DNA of 42,378 bases from TMED8 sp038125725 (GCA_038125725.1 JAYPEK010000032.1:1-42378); one strand, 5' to 3'. Positions 23,946 through 32,932 are shown, counted from the first letter of the stretch. A program made the numbers and translations. Notes: generated by a model not told the origin, from the sequence alone.

Positions 23946-26281
23946 GCCTTTCCATCGCCATCGTCGGCAATCCCAACTGCGGCAAGACGACGCTGTTCAA
24001 CGCGCTCACCGGCGCGCGCCAGCGGGTCGGCAACTGGCCCGGCGTCACCGTCGGCCGGAAATCAGGCGTTTACGGCGTTGGAGCGGACCAGGTCGAGGTG
24101 ATCGACCTGCCGGGCGTCTATACGCTCGGCATCGTGCCGGGCATGGATGCCGTCGACGAGAAGGTGACGCGCGATTTCGTGCTGTCGCGCCAAGCCGACG
24201 TGGTGGTCAACATCGTCGATGCCTCCAACCTGGAGCGGAACCTCTACCTGACGGCGCAATTGCTGGAGATGCGCGTGCCGATGGTGGTGGCGCTGAACAT
24301 GATGGACGTGGCCGAAGAGCAGGGCCTCGCCATCGACGTGGCCGCCATGCGAGATGCACTGGGTTGTCCGGTTGTCCCCTTGGTGGCGGCCCGGCAATCG
24401 GGCATCGACGGGCTGAAGGAGGCCGTCGCGCGTGCCGCCGGCGAGGCCAGGCCGCCCACCGCCAACGTCGCCTATCAGGGCGCCATCGAGAGCTTGATCG
24501 AACGTCTTTGCCCCGACCTGGCGGCCATCGCCAAGGCCGAGCGCATCGACGTGCGCTGGCTGGCGGTGAAGGCACTGGAACTCGACGATTTGGCGCGCCG
24601 CATCGCGGCGCCGGCACTGACGGACGATTTCAACGCCTCGGTCGCCGCCGCCGAGGCGGAACTGGGCGAGGACATGGACATCCTCATCGCCGACGGCCGT
24701 TATGCCTTCGCCAATGGCCTGGCGCAGGACGCGGTCAGGCGCATCGGCCAGGCGTCGAGCTCGGTCTCCGACGCCATCGACCGCTGGGTGCTGAACCCGT
24801 GGCTTGGGACACCGATCTTCCTCGGCATCATGTATTTGATGTTCATGTTCACCATCAACGTCGGCGGCGCCTTCATCGATTTCTTCGACATCGCCGCCGG
24901 AACGATCTTCGTCGACGGCGTCAAGGCGCTGCTCGGGCCCCTGGAGGCCATGGGCCTGCCGGCCTGGGTCGGCGTGCTGGTCGCCGACGGTGCCGGCGGT
25001 GGCATCCAGGTGGTGGCGACCTTCATCCCGATCATCGGCTTCTTGTATCTATTCCTGTCGGCGCTGGAAGATTCCGGCTACATGGCGCGCGCCGCCTTCC
25101 TGATGGACCGGCTGATGCGCGTCGTCGGGCTGCCGGGGAAATCCTTCGTGCCGCTGATCGTCGGTTTCGGCTGCAATGTGCCGGCAATCATGGCGTCGCG
25201 CACCCTCGACAAGGAACGCGACCGCATCATGACGACGCTGATGACGCCGTTCATGTCCTGCGGCGCGCGTCTCGCGGTTTATGCGCTGTTCGCCGCCGCC
25301 TTTTTCCCGAGCGGCGGCCAGAATGTCGTCTTCGCGCTTTACCTGATCGGCATCGCGGCCGCCATCGGCACCGGGCTGGTGCTGCGCCATACGCTATTGA
25401 TGGGCGAGACCTCGCCGTTCCTGATGGAACTGCCGCCCTATCACCTGCCGCGCCCGCGCGACGTGCTGATCCACACCTGGAACCGCCTTAAGGGCTTCAT
25501 CTTTGGCGCCGGGCAGATCATCGTCGTCGTGGTGACGGTCTTGAGTTTCTTCAATTCGCTCGGCACCGATGGCAGCTTCGGCAACGAGGACAGCGGCAAA
25601 TCGGTCCTGAGCGCGGTCGGCCGCGCCATCGTGCCGGCGTTCGAGCCCATGGGCATCACCGATGACAACTGGCCGGCGACGGTCGGCATCTTCACCGGCG
25701 TCTTCGCCAAGGAGGCCGTCGTCGGCACGCTGGACTCGCTCTATTCCAACCTGGCCGGCGAGGGCGCGGCGGTGTCGGACGAGGCCTATTCACTGCTGGG
25801 CGGATTGGAAAAGGCGCTGGCCACGATCCCGGATAACCTGGCGGGGCTTGCCGACCTGGTGGCAGACCCGCTCGGGATCGGCGCCGTCGAGGCCCCATCG
25901 CTGGAACAGGCCGCCGCCGACCAGGCCGTCGCCATGGGCACCTTCGGCGCCATGACGTCGCGCTTCGACGGCGCCGCCGGGGCCTTTGCCTATATGCTGT
26001 TCATCTTGCTTTATTTCCCCTGCGTCGCCGCCCTGGGTGCCGTCAATCGCGAGACCGGGCCGCGCTGGGCGCTGTTCGCGGCACTCTGGACGACGGGCCT
26101 CGCCTACGTTTCGTCGGTGAGCTTCTATCAGGCGGCGCGCTTCACCGCCCATCCGGGCACCTCGGCGCTCTGGATTGCGGGGCTCGCCCTGGCGCTGGCG
26201 TTGGTGATCTGGATGATGCGCCGCGCCGGGCGCGGCGTCAGCGGATCGCATCTCCCGACCCATGCGGAGCCGGCGCCATGA
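23942..26281 (+). CDS. feoB: Ferrous iron transporter FeoB
   Basis: The 779-residue protein opens with an N-terminal G domain (G1 GNPNCGKT at residues 9-16, G3 DLPGVYTL), a GDI-like helical region, and then a large membrane domain with two Gate regions (first with FVPLIVGFGCNVPAIMASR, second with GVFAKEAVVGTL). It imports Fe2+ across the inner membrane, driven or gated by GTP. It overlaps feoA by 4 nt and feoC by 4 nt, so the three are translationally coupled. It lies downstream of an FNR-like box, consistent with induction at low oxygen. Confidence 0.97.
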   Translation: MSLSIAIVGNPNCGKTTLFNALTGARQRVGNWPGVTVGRKSGVYGVGADQVEVIDLPGVYTLGIVPGMDAVDEKVTRDFVLSRQADVVVNIVDASNLERNLYLTAQLLEMRVPMVVALNMMDVAEEQGLAIDVAAMRDALGCPVVPLVAARQSGIDGLKEAVARAAGEARPPTANVAYQGAIESLIERLCPDLAAIAKAERIDVRWLAVKALELDDLARRIAAPALTDDFNASVAAAEAELGEDMDILIADGRYAFANGLAQDAVRRIGQASSSVSDAIDRWVLNPWLGTPIFLGIMYLMFMFTINVGGAFIDFFDIAAGTIFVDGVKALLGPLEAMGLPAWVGVLVADGAGGGIQVVATFIPIIGFLYLFLSALEDSGYMARAAFLMDRLMRVVGLPGKSFVPLIVGFGCNVPAIMASRTLDKERDRIMTTLMTPFMSCGARLAVYALFAAAFFPSGGQNVVFALYLIGIAAAIGTGLVLRHTLLMGETSPFLMELPPYHLPRPRDVLIHTWNRLKGFIFGAGQIIVVVVTVLSFFNSLGTDGSFGNEDSGKSVLSAVGRAIVPAFEPMGITDDNWPATVGIFTGVFAKEAVVGTLDSLYSNLAGEGAAVSDEAYSLLGGLEKALATIPDNLAGLADLVADPLGIGAVEAPSLEQAAADQAVAMGTFGAMTSRFDGAAGAFAYMLFILLYFPCVAALGAVNRETGPRWALFAALWTTGLAYVSSVSFYQAARFTAHPGTSALWIAGLALALALVIWMMRRAGRGVSGSHLPTHAEPAP

Positions 26282-26496
26282 TGGCCGACCTGAAAGCCTA
26301 TCTTTCGTCGCACGGCCGCGCGCCGATGGCGGAACTGGTCAATCACCTGCACGCCGACCCGGACGCCATCCGCGGCATGCTGGACCTCTATATCCGGAAG
26401 GGTCGGGTGAAGCGGTTGGAGAGCGAACTCGGCGATTGCGGCGGCTGCGCCAAGTGCGACGCCTTCCAACTGGAAATCTACGAGTGGCTCGACTGA
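26278..26496 (+). CDS. feoC: FeoC-like regulator of ferrous iron transport
   Basis: The 72-residue protein is a small winged helix (LKAYLSSHGRAPMAELVNHL, then DPDAIRGMLDLYIRKGRVKR) followed by a cysteine cluster DCGGCAKC. This matches FeoC, which interacts with FeoB and may carry an oxygen-sensitive Fe-S cluster. Only three cysteines, in CxxCxxC spacing, are visible, where many FeoC proteins have four. The start may be ATG 26278 (ATGA overlap with feoB) or ATG 26281. Its 3' end overlaps the convergent transporter gene by 19 nt. Confidence 0.85.
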   Translation: MMADLKAYLSSHGRAPMAELVNHLHADPDAIRGMLDLYIRKGRVKRLESELGDCGGCAKCDAFQLEIYEWLD

Positions 26497-27398
26497 GCTT
26501 CGGCCTCGGCTTTCGCCGCGCGCTGTTCGCGGTGGAAGATGTAGAGCCCGCTACCGGCGATGATCAGCGCACCTAGGATCGTGTAGCGGTCCGGCAGGTT
26601 GCCGAACACCAGAAACCCGAACAGCGTCGCCCAGATCAAGCCGGCATAGGCGAAGGGCATCAGCGCCGACGGCGGCGCCGACTGAAAGGCGCGGATCAGG
26701 GTAAAGTGCCCGAAGGCGCCGAACGCGCCCATGGCGACCATCACCGCCCATTCGAATGCCGTCGGCGGCGTCCATTCGAACGGCGCCGCCACGGATGCCA
26801 ACACGCTGCCGACCAGCGCCGTATAGAGCAGCGTCGTATAGGCGTCATCGGATTGGCGCAGCATCCGCGTCATCAACTGGTAGCAGGCATTTGAGCAGGC
26901 GGCAGCGACGAAAAACAGCGCCGCCAGCGGCACCCCGCCCATTCCCGGGCGGACGATGATCAGGGCGCCGGCAAGACCGGCGATGACGCCGAACACGCGG
27001 CGCGGTCCAATTCGCTCGCCCAGTAGCGGCACCGAAAGCGCCGTCACCAGGATCGGGCTCAGGAACATGATCGAACTGGCCATCGCCAAGTCGATGTGGC
27101 GAAGCCCGACGAAGAACAGGAACGTCGTCGTCAGCAGCATGGCGGAGCGGAGCGTCTGCAGCATCGGCCGGTTGGCGCGGATGATCGCGGGCGTGCGCCG
27201 CCCGAGCAGCGCGATCACCACCACCAGATGGAAGAAAAACCGCGCCCACACCACCTGTGTCACCGGCAGGTTCACCAACAGCTGTTTGCCGCAGACGTCG
27301 ATGAGAACGAAGAACAGGGTCGTCGTCAGCATCAACAGGATGCCGCGCGGGATGTTGTCCGTTTCCAGCAGCGCCGGTCGTGATACGGGAAGCGCCAT
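26478..27398 (-). CDS. EamA/DMT family transporter
   Basis: The protein of about 306 residues has ten predicted hydrophobic segments in two EamA repeats (first beginning ILLMLTTTLFFVLIDVCGKQ, second AALFFVAAACSNACYQL), as in drug/metabolite superfamily exporters. The substrate is unknown; relatives include export proteins for amino acids and S-adenosylmethionine. ATG at 27398 is preferred with GAAGAGA upstream; the frame is open to a GTG at 27425. It overlaps feoC by 19 nt at its 3' end. The two are unrelated in function as far as I can see. Confidence 0.85.
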   Translation of the reverse strand: MALPVSRPALLETDNIPRGILLMLTTTLFFVLIDVCGKQLLVNLPVTQVVWARFFFHLVVVIALLGRRTPAIIRANRPMLQTLRSAMLLTTTFLFFVGLRHIDLAMASSIMFLSPILVTALSVPLLGERIGPRRVFGVIAGLAGALIIVRPGMGGVPLAALFFVAAACSNACYQLMTRMLRQSDDAYTTLLYTALVGSVLASVAAPFEWTPPTAFEWAVMVAMGAFGAFGHFTLIRAFQSAPPSALMPFAYAGLIWATLFGFLVFGNLPDRYTILGALIIAGSGLYIFHREQRAAKAEAEAQSSHS

Positions 27399-27516
27399 CG
27401 GCGTCTCTTCGGCCCATCGGTCCACGCCGGAAAAACGCCGGCGTTAGCGACAATGCCAGCGCCGCGATTCCAATGCCAGCCCCAAAGACCGGGCGGCGGG
27501 GAGGGGGCTTGAAACG

Positions 27517-27954
27517 CTAGCCCTTGGGTCCCGGCCCGCCGCCGCCGAGCCACAGTTCCGTCACCCAGGCGTAGGCCTCGTCGCGGTCGGTGAAGGCGCG
27601 GGTTTCGACTTGCGGGTGATGCCAGGCCTGCTGCGTGGCGTCCATCAGGCGGACCGCCAATTCGCTATCGCCGCTTTTCCGATTGCGGATCAGGACGGCG
27701 CGGCGGAACGGCAGCTTTCGCCGGGTGGCGAGTTTGACCGCGACGATCTTGAAGTGTTCAACCCCGTCCGATTTGGGGAATTCGCAATCGATGACGTCGG
27801 TGAGGATCGGCCGGCTCTCGGGATCGAAACCGTCGGGCATGGCGCGCCAATTCTCCTCGATCTGTTCGGCCCAGGCGTGGCTGTCCCACGTCCCGGTCAT
27901 GGTGAGCAGGACGACGCCGTTTTCATCGACACGTTGCGAGACGTGGAACGTCAA
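27517..27954 (-). CDS. SpoIIAA-like (STAS-type) small protein, uncertain
   Basis: The 145-residue soluble protein has the layout of SpoIIAA-like/STAS-SEC14-type proteins: strand VVLLTMTGTWDS, a helix WAEQIEENWRAM, strand ILTDVIDCEFP, a helix, strand RRAVLIRN, and at the end VETRAFTDRDEAYAWVTELW. Family members are widespread and mostly uncharacterised. The only start without shortening conserved strands is TTG at 27954, with no clear Shine-Dalgarno sequence; the frame closes shortly upstream with TAA. The C-terminus is Gly-rich. It lies between the transporter and radC on the same strand. Confidence 0.6.
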   Translation of the reverse strand: MTFHVSQRVDENGVVLLTMTGTWDSHAWAEQIEENWRAMPDGFDPESRPILTDVIDCEFPKSDGVEHFKIVAVKLATRRKLPFRRAVLIRNRKSGDSELAVRLMDATQQAWHHPQVETRAFTDRDEAYAWVTELWLGGGGPGPKG

Positions 27955-28016
27955 GGCGGAGGGTTCCGGGCTTTATGGGGCATTGAAGGCGACTAGAATA
28001 CTGGTGCCAACCTGAC

Positions 28017-28949
28017 CTAAATCAAGCCCATCTCCTTGAACGACGAATGGCCGCGCTTGGAGATGACGACGTGGTCGTGCAGCATGATTCCGAGCTTCTC
28101 GCCGGCGGCGGCGACCTCGAGGGTCATGTCGATGTCGGCCTGGCTGGGCGTCGGGTCGCCGGACGGGTGATTGTGCACCATGATCAGCGCCGTGGCCCCC
28201 AATTCCAGCGCGCGCTTGATCACCTCGCGGGGATAGACGGGGGTATGGTTGACGGTGCCTGTCTGCTGCACCTCGTCGGCGATGACCATGTTCTTGGTGT
28301 TGAGGAACACGATGCGGAACTGCTCGTTCATGTCGTGCGCCATCTGCGATTTGAGATAGCGGATCAGCTTGTTCCACGAAGACAGGATCGGCTGTTCGGC
28401 GATTTCCGCCTGGCCCATGCGGCTGGCCGCGGCTTTGACCGCCTTCAACTCGACGATGGTCTGGTAGCTGACCTCGGCGATTTCCGCCAGGCGGTCCGGG
28501 TCGGCGGCGAACACCGCATCGAAGCCGCCGAAGGTCTCGATCAACAGCTTGGCCAGCGGCTTCACGTCGCGGCGCGGGATCGAATAGAACAGCAGCAGTT
28601 CCAAGAGCTCATAGTCGGCGAGCGCGTTCGGCCCCTGTTCCATGAAGCGCTCGCGCAGCCGCTGGCGATGGCCCCAGTAGTGCGGCTTGTTGCCGTCCTT
28701 CTCTGGCTTTTCCGGTTCCGGGCTGGTGCGGATGGCGTCGGCCAGCGCCGGCGTCGGGTCTTCGCCGGTGAACTTCCAGTTGCGTTTCACCTTGTCCCAC
28801 TTGCCGCCGGCGTCGCGCAGGATGTGGCGATAGGGGTGGGTGTCGCCGCCGATGCGGTATTCCAGCGCATCGGGGCTGCCGTCGATCTCGCTCAGGTAGA
28901 GGCCCGCGTCACCGATCACCTGTTCATCGGTCTTGCGGCCCCCGCTCAT
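28017..28949 (-). CDS. radC: RadC family protein (JAMM/MPN+ domain) with N-terminal extension
   Basis: The 310-residue protein ends with a RadC core: helix-hairpin-helix region (LLELLLFYSIPRRDVKPLAK), then VFLNTKNMVI and the JAMM metalloprotease motif HNHPSGDPTPSQADID. RadC function is still unclear. Typical RadC proteins are about 225 residues; this one has about 80 extra N-terminal residues that contain YRIGGDTHPY and GGKWDKVKRNWKF, resembling small GGxW(x)nW modules seen in phage and DNA-associated proteins. ATG at 28949 is chosen; it lies 8 nt after the map stop. The upstream frame is antisense-free overlap with map and is excluded. Confidence 0.88.
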   Translation of the reverse strand: MSGGRKTDEQVIGDAGLYLSEIDGSPDALEYRIGGDTHPYRHILRDAGGKWDKVKRNWKFTGEDPTPALADAIRTSPEPEKPEKDGNKPHYWGHRQRLRERFMEQGPNALADYELLELLLFYSIPRRDVKPLAKLLIETFGGFDAVFAADPDRLAEIAEVSYQTIVELKAVKAAASRMGQAEIAEQPILSSWNKLIRYLKSQMAHDMNEQFRIVFLNTKNMVIADEVQQTGTVNHTPVYPREVIKRALELGATALIMVHNHPSGDPTPSQADIDMTLEVAAAGEKLGIMLHDHVVISKRGHSSFKEMGLI

Positions 28950-28957
28950 GGCTGGGC

Positions 28958-29779
28958 TCAGATGTCGTAGGGCGGCTTGTCCAGGCCGCCGGGCGAGAGC
29001 GTGAAGATCTCGTAGCCGTCCTCGGTGACCGCCAGCGAGTGCTCGAACTGCGCCGACAAGGACCGGTCCTTGGTCACCGCGGTCCAGCCGTCGGAGAGAA
29101 TCTTCACCTCGAAGCTGCCGGTGTTGATCATCGGCTCGATGGTGAAGAACATGCCGGCGCGCAGCATCTCGCCCTCGCCGGGGCGGCCGAAGTGCATGAC
29201 GTTGGGCGCGTCGTGGAACACCTGACCCAGGCCATGGCCGCAGAAATCGCGGACCACGGAAAAACGCTCGCCCTCGGCGTAGGTCTGGATGGCGTGGCCG
29301 ATATCGCCCAGCGTGGCGCCCGGCTTGACTTGGCGGATGCCGCGCCACATGGCTTCGAAGGTGACGTCGATCAGCCTTTCCGCCTTGCGGCCGATCTTGC
29401 CGACCGGGTACATGCGGCTGGAATCGCCGTGCCAGCCGTCGACGATGGTGGTGACGTCGATATTGATGATGTCACCTTCCTGCAGCTTCTTGTCGCCGGG
29501 AATGCCGTGGCAGACCACGTGATTGATTGAGGTGCAGATGGATTTCGGGAAGCCGCGATAGTTGAGCGGCGCGGAAATGCCGCCGCGTTCGGCAATGAAA
29601 TTATGGCAGAGCTGATCCAGGCGGTCGGTGGTGACGCCGGGGACCACGTGCGGGGTGATGAAATCCAGGCATTCTGCCGCCATCGCACCGGCCTTGCGCA
29701 TGCCGTCGAAGGCGGCGGGGCCGTGAATGCGGATCGGGCGGCCGTCTCGGCCCGTGGTCTGGGTATAAAGCTCTTGCAT
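28958..29779 (-). CDS. map: Type I methionine aminopeptidase
   Basis: The 273-residue protein shows all the metal-binding regions of the family: INIDVTTIVDGWHGDSSRMY (two Asp), DFCGHGLGQVFHDAP (His), FFTIEPMI (Glu) and QFEHSLAVTEDG (Glu). It removes initiator Met from nascent proteins. ATG at 29779 is chosen by family alignment, with AGGTG close upstream; the open extension to 29866 has no similarity. It sits between sfsA and radC, a common alphaproteobacterial order. Confidence 0.96.
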   Translation of the reverse strand: MQELYTQTTGRDGRPIRIHGPAAFDGMRKAGAMAAECLDFITPHVVPGVTTDRLDQLCHNFIAERGGISAPLNYRGFPKSICTSINHVVCHGIPGDKKLQEGDIINIDVTTIVDGWHGDSSRMYPVGKIGRKAERLIDVTFEAMWRGIRQVKPGATLGDIGHAIQTYAEGERFSVVRDFCGHGLGQVFHDAPNVMHFGRPGEGEMLRAGMFFTIEPMINTGSFEVKILSDGWTAVTKDRSLSAQFEHSLAVTEDGYEIFTLSPGGLDKPPYDI

Positions 29780-29858
29780 CACCTGATTATGCTCAAAAAC
29801 GCCCGTCACGCCAGCATTTCGGCGCTTCCCGGGGGCTCCAACGCCGCTGTCCCCCTCG

Positions 29859-30572
29859 TTATCCAAGGAACGGCACCGCTTTTGCCAAGGTGATCCCGTC
29901 AGACGTTAATTTGCAACCGTAAGCGACGATTTCAACCCCTTGGGCGCGCGCTTTATCCAGCGCTTCGCCGTAGGCCGGGTCGATATCGCGCGCGATGGTG
30001 ACGCCGCCGGCGCCGTCGCCGCGCTGCACCAGGTAGAACATCACCGCCCGGTGGCCTTCCTTGACCATGTCGGAGAGCTCCACCAGATGCTTGGCGCCGC
30101 GCGCGGTGACGCCGTCCGGAAACTCCACCGGCGCGCCGGATTTCAGATCGCGGCGCATGGTGACGTTCTTCACCTCGACGTAGCAAAGTCCCTTCTTCGG
30201 GTCTTCCAGCAGTACGTCGATGCGGGAGTTCTTGCCGTATTTGACCTCGCGCCGCAGGCTTTCGTAGCCCTTCAGTTCCTTGACCTTGCCCGCCTCGATG
30301 GCCTCCGACACCAGGTAGTTCGGATGCCCGGTATTGATACCGACCAAGGAGCGACCGATGCGGATCATCTCCCAGGTGTATTTCAGCTTGCGGTCTGGGT
30401 TCTTGGCCGGGCTCAGCCACACTTCCGCGCCCGGTTCGTTGACGCTGAGCATGGAGCCCGAGTTGGCGCAATGCGCCGTGACCGTCTCGCCGGTTTCCAG
30501 CTCGACGTCGGCCATGAACCGCTTGTAGCGCTTGATCAGGCGGCCTTTCAGAAGGGGGGCGTGGAACTTCAT
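29859..30572 (-). CDS. sfsA: SfsA family DNA/RNA nuclease-like protein
   Basis: The 237-residue protein matches SfsA throughout: LIKRYKRFMADVELETGE, AHCANSGSM, SRIDVLLEDPKKGLCYVEVK (nuclease-like core), FPDGVTARGAKHLVEL and DIDPAYGEAL. SfsA was named for sugar-fermentation stimulation in E. coli and has a nucleic-acid-binding, restriction-nuclease-like fold; its role is unresolved. ATG at 30572 lies 4 nt after the ridA stop. map follows 79 bp downstream. Confidence 0.94.
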   Translation of the reverse strand: MKFHAPLLKGRLIKRYKRFMADVELETGETVTAHCANSGSMLSVNEPGAEVWLSPAKNPDRKLKYTWEMIRIGRSLVGINTGHPNYLVSEAIEAGKVKELKGYESLRREVKYGKNSRIDVLLEDPKKGLCYVEVKNVTMRRDLKSGAPVEFPDGVTARGAKHLVELSDMVKEGHRAVMFYLVQRGDGAGGVTIARDIDPAYGEALDKARAQGVEIVAYGCKLTSDGITLAKAVPFLG

Positions 30573-30576
30573 TCGT

Positions 30577-30927
30577 TCAGCGCGCCGCCGTGACCATGAT
30601 TTCCACGTCGTACTTGTCGTTCGCCAGCTTGGCTTCGACGCAGGCGCGGCAAGGCGTGTTGCCGGGGCTGACCCAGGCGTCCCAGACGGCATTCATGATC
30701 TGGAAGTTGTCCATGTCGGTGATCCAGATGGTGGCGCTGAGCAGCTTCGACTTGTCGGTGCCGGCTTCCGCCAGGTAGTCGTCGATGCGGCCCAGGATGT
30801 CCTCGGTCTGCTTGGTGATCGAGGCGCCCGGCGCGCCGGAAGCCACCTGGCCCGCCAGATAGACAGTGTCGCCGTGGATTACCACCTGGCTCATGCGGTC
30901 GCCGACGTGCTTGCGTTCGATGCTCAT
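30577..30927 (-). CDS. ridA: RidA family reactive imine deaminase
   Basis: The 116-residue protein starts MSIERKHVGDRMSQVVIHGD and contains VYLAGQVASG, SATIWITDM and PCRACVEAKLA, in which the conserved Arg binds the substrate carboxylate. RidA proteins hydrolyse 2-aminoacrylate and other reactive enamines/imines, protecting PLP enzymes. The variant sequence suggests a RidA subfamily rather than the archetype. GGGAGG lies 7 nt upstream of the ATG. It is the first gene of the ridA-sfsA-map-radC run and is divergent from the dipeptidase gene. Confidence 0.88.
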   Translation of the reverse strand: MSIERKHVGDRMSQVVIHGDTVYLAGQVASGAPGASITKQTEDILGRIDDYLAEAGTDKSKLLSATIWITDMDNFQIMNAVWDAWVSPGNTPCRACVEAKLANDKYDVEIMVTAAR

Positions 30928-31039
30928 GATCGTTCCTCCCTGAAAATGTTGCCTTGGCGTTGTATCGCCTCCAGCCAGGGGTGGCAACGCTGGGCGCGTT
31001 GTGCCTAACATGGCGCCGCCGAAAGGGAGGGAGCAGGAC

Positions 31040-32038
31040 ATGAATATTGCGTCGGACGTGCGCCAACTGCACGCGGATGCCGTCATCTTGGACGGGCTGA
31101 TCATCGCCAAATGGGACCGGGGCGTGTTCGAGGACATGATCGCCGGCGGCCTGACGGCGGCGAACTGCACCTGTTCGGTGTGGGAAGGCTTCGTCGACAC
31201 CATGGCCAACGTGGCGGCATGGAAGCGCTGGCTGGCGGAGAACGACGATCTCCTGCTTCAGGTGCACGCCGTCGAGGACATCCACCGCGCCAAGCGTGAG
31301 GGCCGCGTCGGCATTATCCTCGGCTGGCAGAACACCTTCGCCATCGAGGGCGAGCTCGACCGGCTGAGGCTGTTTAGGGACTTGGGTGTCAGGTTCATGC
31401 AGCTCACCTACAACACCCAGAACCTGGTCGGCGCCGGCTGCTGGGAATCGAAGGACATGGGCCTTTCCGATTTCGGCCGCGACGTCATCGACGAGATGAA
31501 CGCGCTCGGCATCGCCATCGACCTGAGCCACGTCGGCGAGCAGACCTGCCGCGATGCGGTCGAGCATTCCAAGAAGCCCGTTGCCTTCACCCACTGCGTA
31601 CCGAAGGGGCTTTTGGACATGCCCCGCAACAAGTCGGATGACCTGTTGAAGGCTACCGCCGACAAGGGCGGCTTCGTCGGCTTCGCGCCCTATGGGCCGT
31701 TCCTGCCGACCGGCGAGGCGAGCACGATCGATGATTGCGTCGCCGGCATGGAATACCTCATCGACCTGGTCGGCGAGGATACCGTCGGCATCGGCACGGA
31801 TTTCACCCAGGGCCACGACGACGCCTTCTTCGCCTGGCTGCGTCACGACAAGGGCAACGGCCGCAACCTGGTGAAAAGGCTGTCGGGCAAGCCGAGCAAT
31901 CCGGCCGGTCTCGACGGCATGAAGGATTATCCCAACCTGACTGCCACCATGGCGCAGCGCGGCTGGTCCGAGAGCCGCATCCGCAAGGTGATGGGCGAGA
32001 ACTGGCTCAAGCATCTGGAAAGGGTCTGGGACGTCTAG
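31040..32038 (+). CDS. M19 (membrane dipeptidase) family protein lacking the HxD motif
   Basis: The 332-residue TIM-barrel protein aligns to renal/membrane dipeptidase: WQNTFAIEGELDRLRLF (bridging Glu), LTYNTQN, IDLSHVGEQT and VAFTHCVP (His ligands), and GIGTDFTQG. The usual HxD metal motif at the first strand (DGHND) is replaced by DGLIIAKWD. This matches a subgroup of proteobacterial M19 homologues, so dipeptidase activity is doubtful and another hydrolase activity is possible. ATG at 31040 has AGGGAGGGAG upstream; the in-frame ATG at 31001 is excluded. It shares CTAG stop bases with the next gene. Confidence 0.8.
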   Translation: MNIASDVRQLHADAVILDGLIIAKWDRGVFEDMIAGGLTAANCTCSVWEGFVDTMANVAAWKRWLAENDDLLLQVHAVEDIHRAKREGRVGIILGWQNTFAIEGELDRLRLFRDLGVRFMQLTYNTQNLVGAGCWESKDMGLSDFGRDVIDEMNALGIAIDLSHVGEQTCRDAVEHSKKPVAFTHCVPKGLLDMPRNKSDDLLKATADKGGFVGFAPYGPFLPTGEASTIDDCVAGMEYLIDLVGEDTVGIGTDFTQGHDDAFFAWLRHDKGNGRNLVKRLSGKPSNPAGLDGMKDYPNLTATMAQRGWSESRIRKVMGENWLKHLERVWDV

Positions 32039-32901
32039 AGCGCGTCGCCCAAGGGGGTCTGCCCGCTGCCGCGCTTCAATGGTTTCGGCTGGTCCGGCGC
32101 CGGTGCCCAGGCGGTCAGGGTGATCACCTCGAAAGTCGCCGGTGCGCGGCCGTCGGCGTCGGCGAAATTTTCCATATAGATTTCCATGGCGCGCAGCAGC
32201 GTGGCGCGGCGGCTGAACGTGGTGCGCCGGCCGGCGTTGGCGTTGCTCTCGCCCATGCCGCGGAGGTCCGCCAGCAGCCTCAACGGCGTCTCGTAGGAAA
32301 CCGTGATGACTTCGAAGTCCGCCACCGGCAAGGCGAAGCCGGCACGCTGCAACAGGTTGCCGAGGTCGCGCACGTCGGCCAAGGGCGAGAAGCGCGGGCT
32401 CAGGCCGCCCTCCACCTCGGTCTCCGCCTGATAGAGCGCGGCGCGCAATTCCTGCAGCGTGGTGCCGCCCAGCATCGAGGCCAGCAGCAACCCGTCGGGC
32501 TTCAGCGCGCGGCGGATCTGCACCAGCGCGCCCGGCAGGTCGTTGACCCAATGCAGGCTCAGGTTCGACAGCACCAGGTCGAGCGACGCCTCGGCGAAGG
32601 GCAGCGCCTCTTCGTCGGCCGCCAAGGCCGGCGCGCCGGCAAGTTCCGCCATCCTCGGCGAGAGATCGGCGGAGATCAGCGTCTCGATGCCGCCACGGCC
32701 CCGGAGCGCGGCTTTCATCTCACCGCCGTGGCAGCCGAGATCGAGGGTCAGCGGGAAGGTCCGCTTCACGTCGTCCAACCGGTCGGCCAGCCGCTCGGCG
32801 GTTTCGCGGAACAGGAAATCGTGTTCGGCCAGGCTGCTTGCGGCGCGGTCGCGTTGCTGGCGTTTCCAACGTCGGTTGAAGACGGTCATAGTTTCGGCCA
32901 T
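32035..32901 (-). CDS. SAM-dependent methyltransferase-fold protein, NDUFAF5-like
   Basis: The protein (about 288 residues) has motif I LDLGCHGGEMKAALR, LVLSNLSLHWVNDLPGAL, and a C-terminal part LRGMGESNANAGRR that matches NDUFAF5 (C20orf7), the mitochondrial complex I assembly factor that hydroxylates an arginine of NDUFS7. The alphaproteobacterial homologues are plausible ancestors. The function in bacteria is inferred; BioC-type methyltransferase is the alternative. Start is ATG 32901 or ATG 32889; neither has a strong ribosome-binding site. The gene is divergent from comF with only 31 nt between starts. Confidence 0.8.
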   Translation of the reverse strand: MAETMTVFNRRWKRQQRDRAASSLAEHDFLFRETAERLADRLDDVKRTFPLTLDLGCHGGEMKAALRGRGGIETLISADLSPRMAELAGAPALAADEEALPFAEASLDLVLSNLSLHWVNDLPGALVQIRRALKPDGLLLASMLGGTTLQELRAALYQAETEVEGGLSPRFSPLADVRDLGNLLQRAGFALPVADFEVITVSYETPLRLLADLRGMGESNANAGRRTTFSRRATLLRAMEIYMENFADADGRAPATFEVITLTAWAPAPDQPKPLKRGSGQTPLGDAL

Positions 32902-32932
32902 GCTCGACGTTATGACACAACAAGGGCCCGGG

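Noticed and set aside
27425..27443. Hairpin CGCCGG-N7-CCGGCG as a terminator between the SpoIIAA-like and transporter genes
   Set aside because: It lies at the 5' side of the transporter gene and has no U-tract on either strand in the right place. Chance pairing in GC-rich DNA is likely.
30569..32551. A 660-codon leftward frame across ridA and the dipeptidase gene
   Set aside because: It conflicts with ridA in another frame and with the dipeptidase on the opposite strand. Both have clear motifs and ribosome-binding sites.
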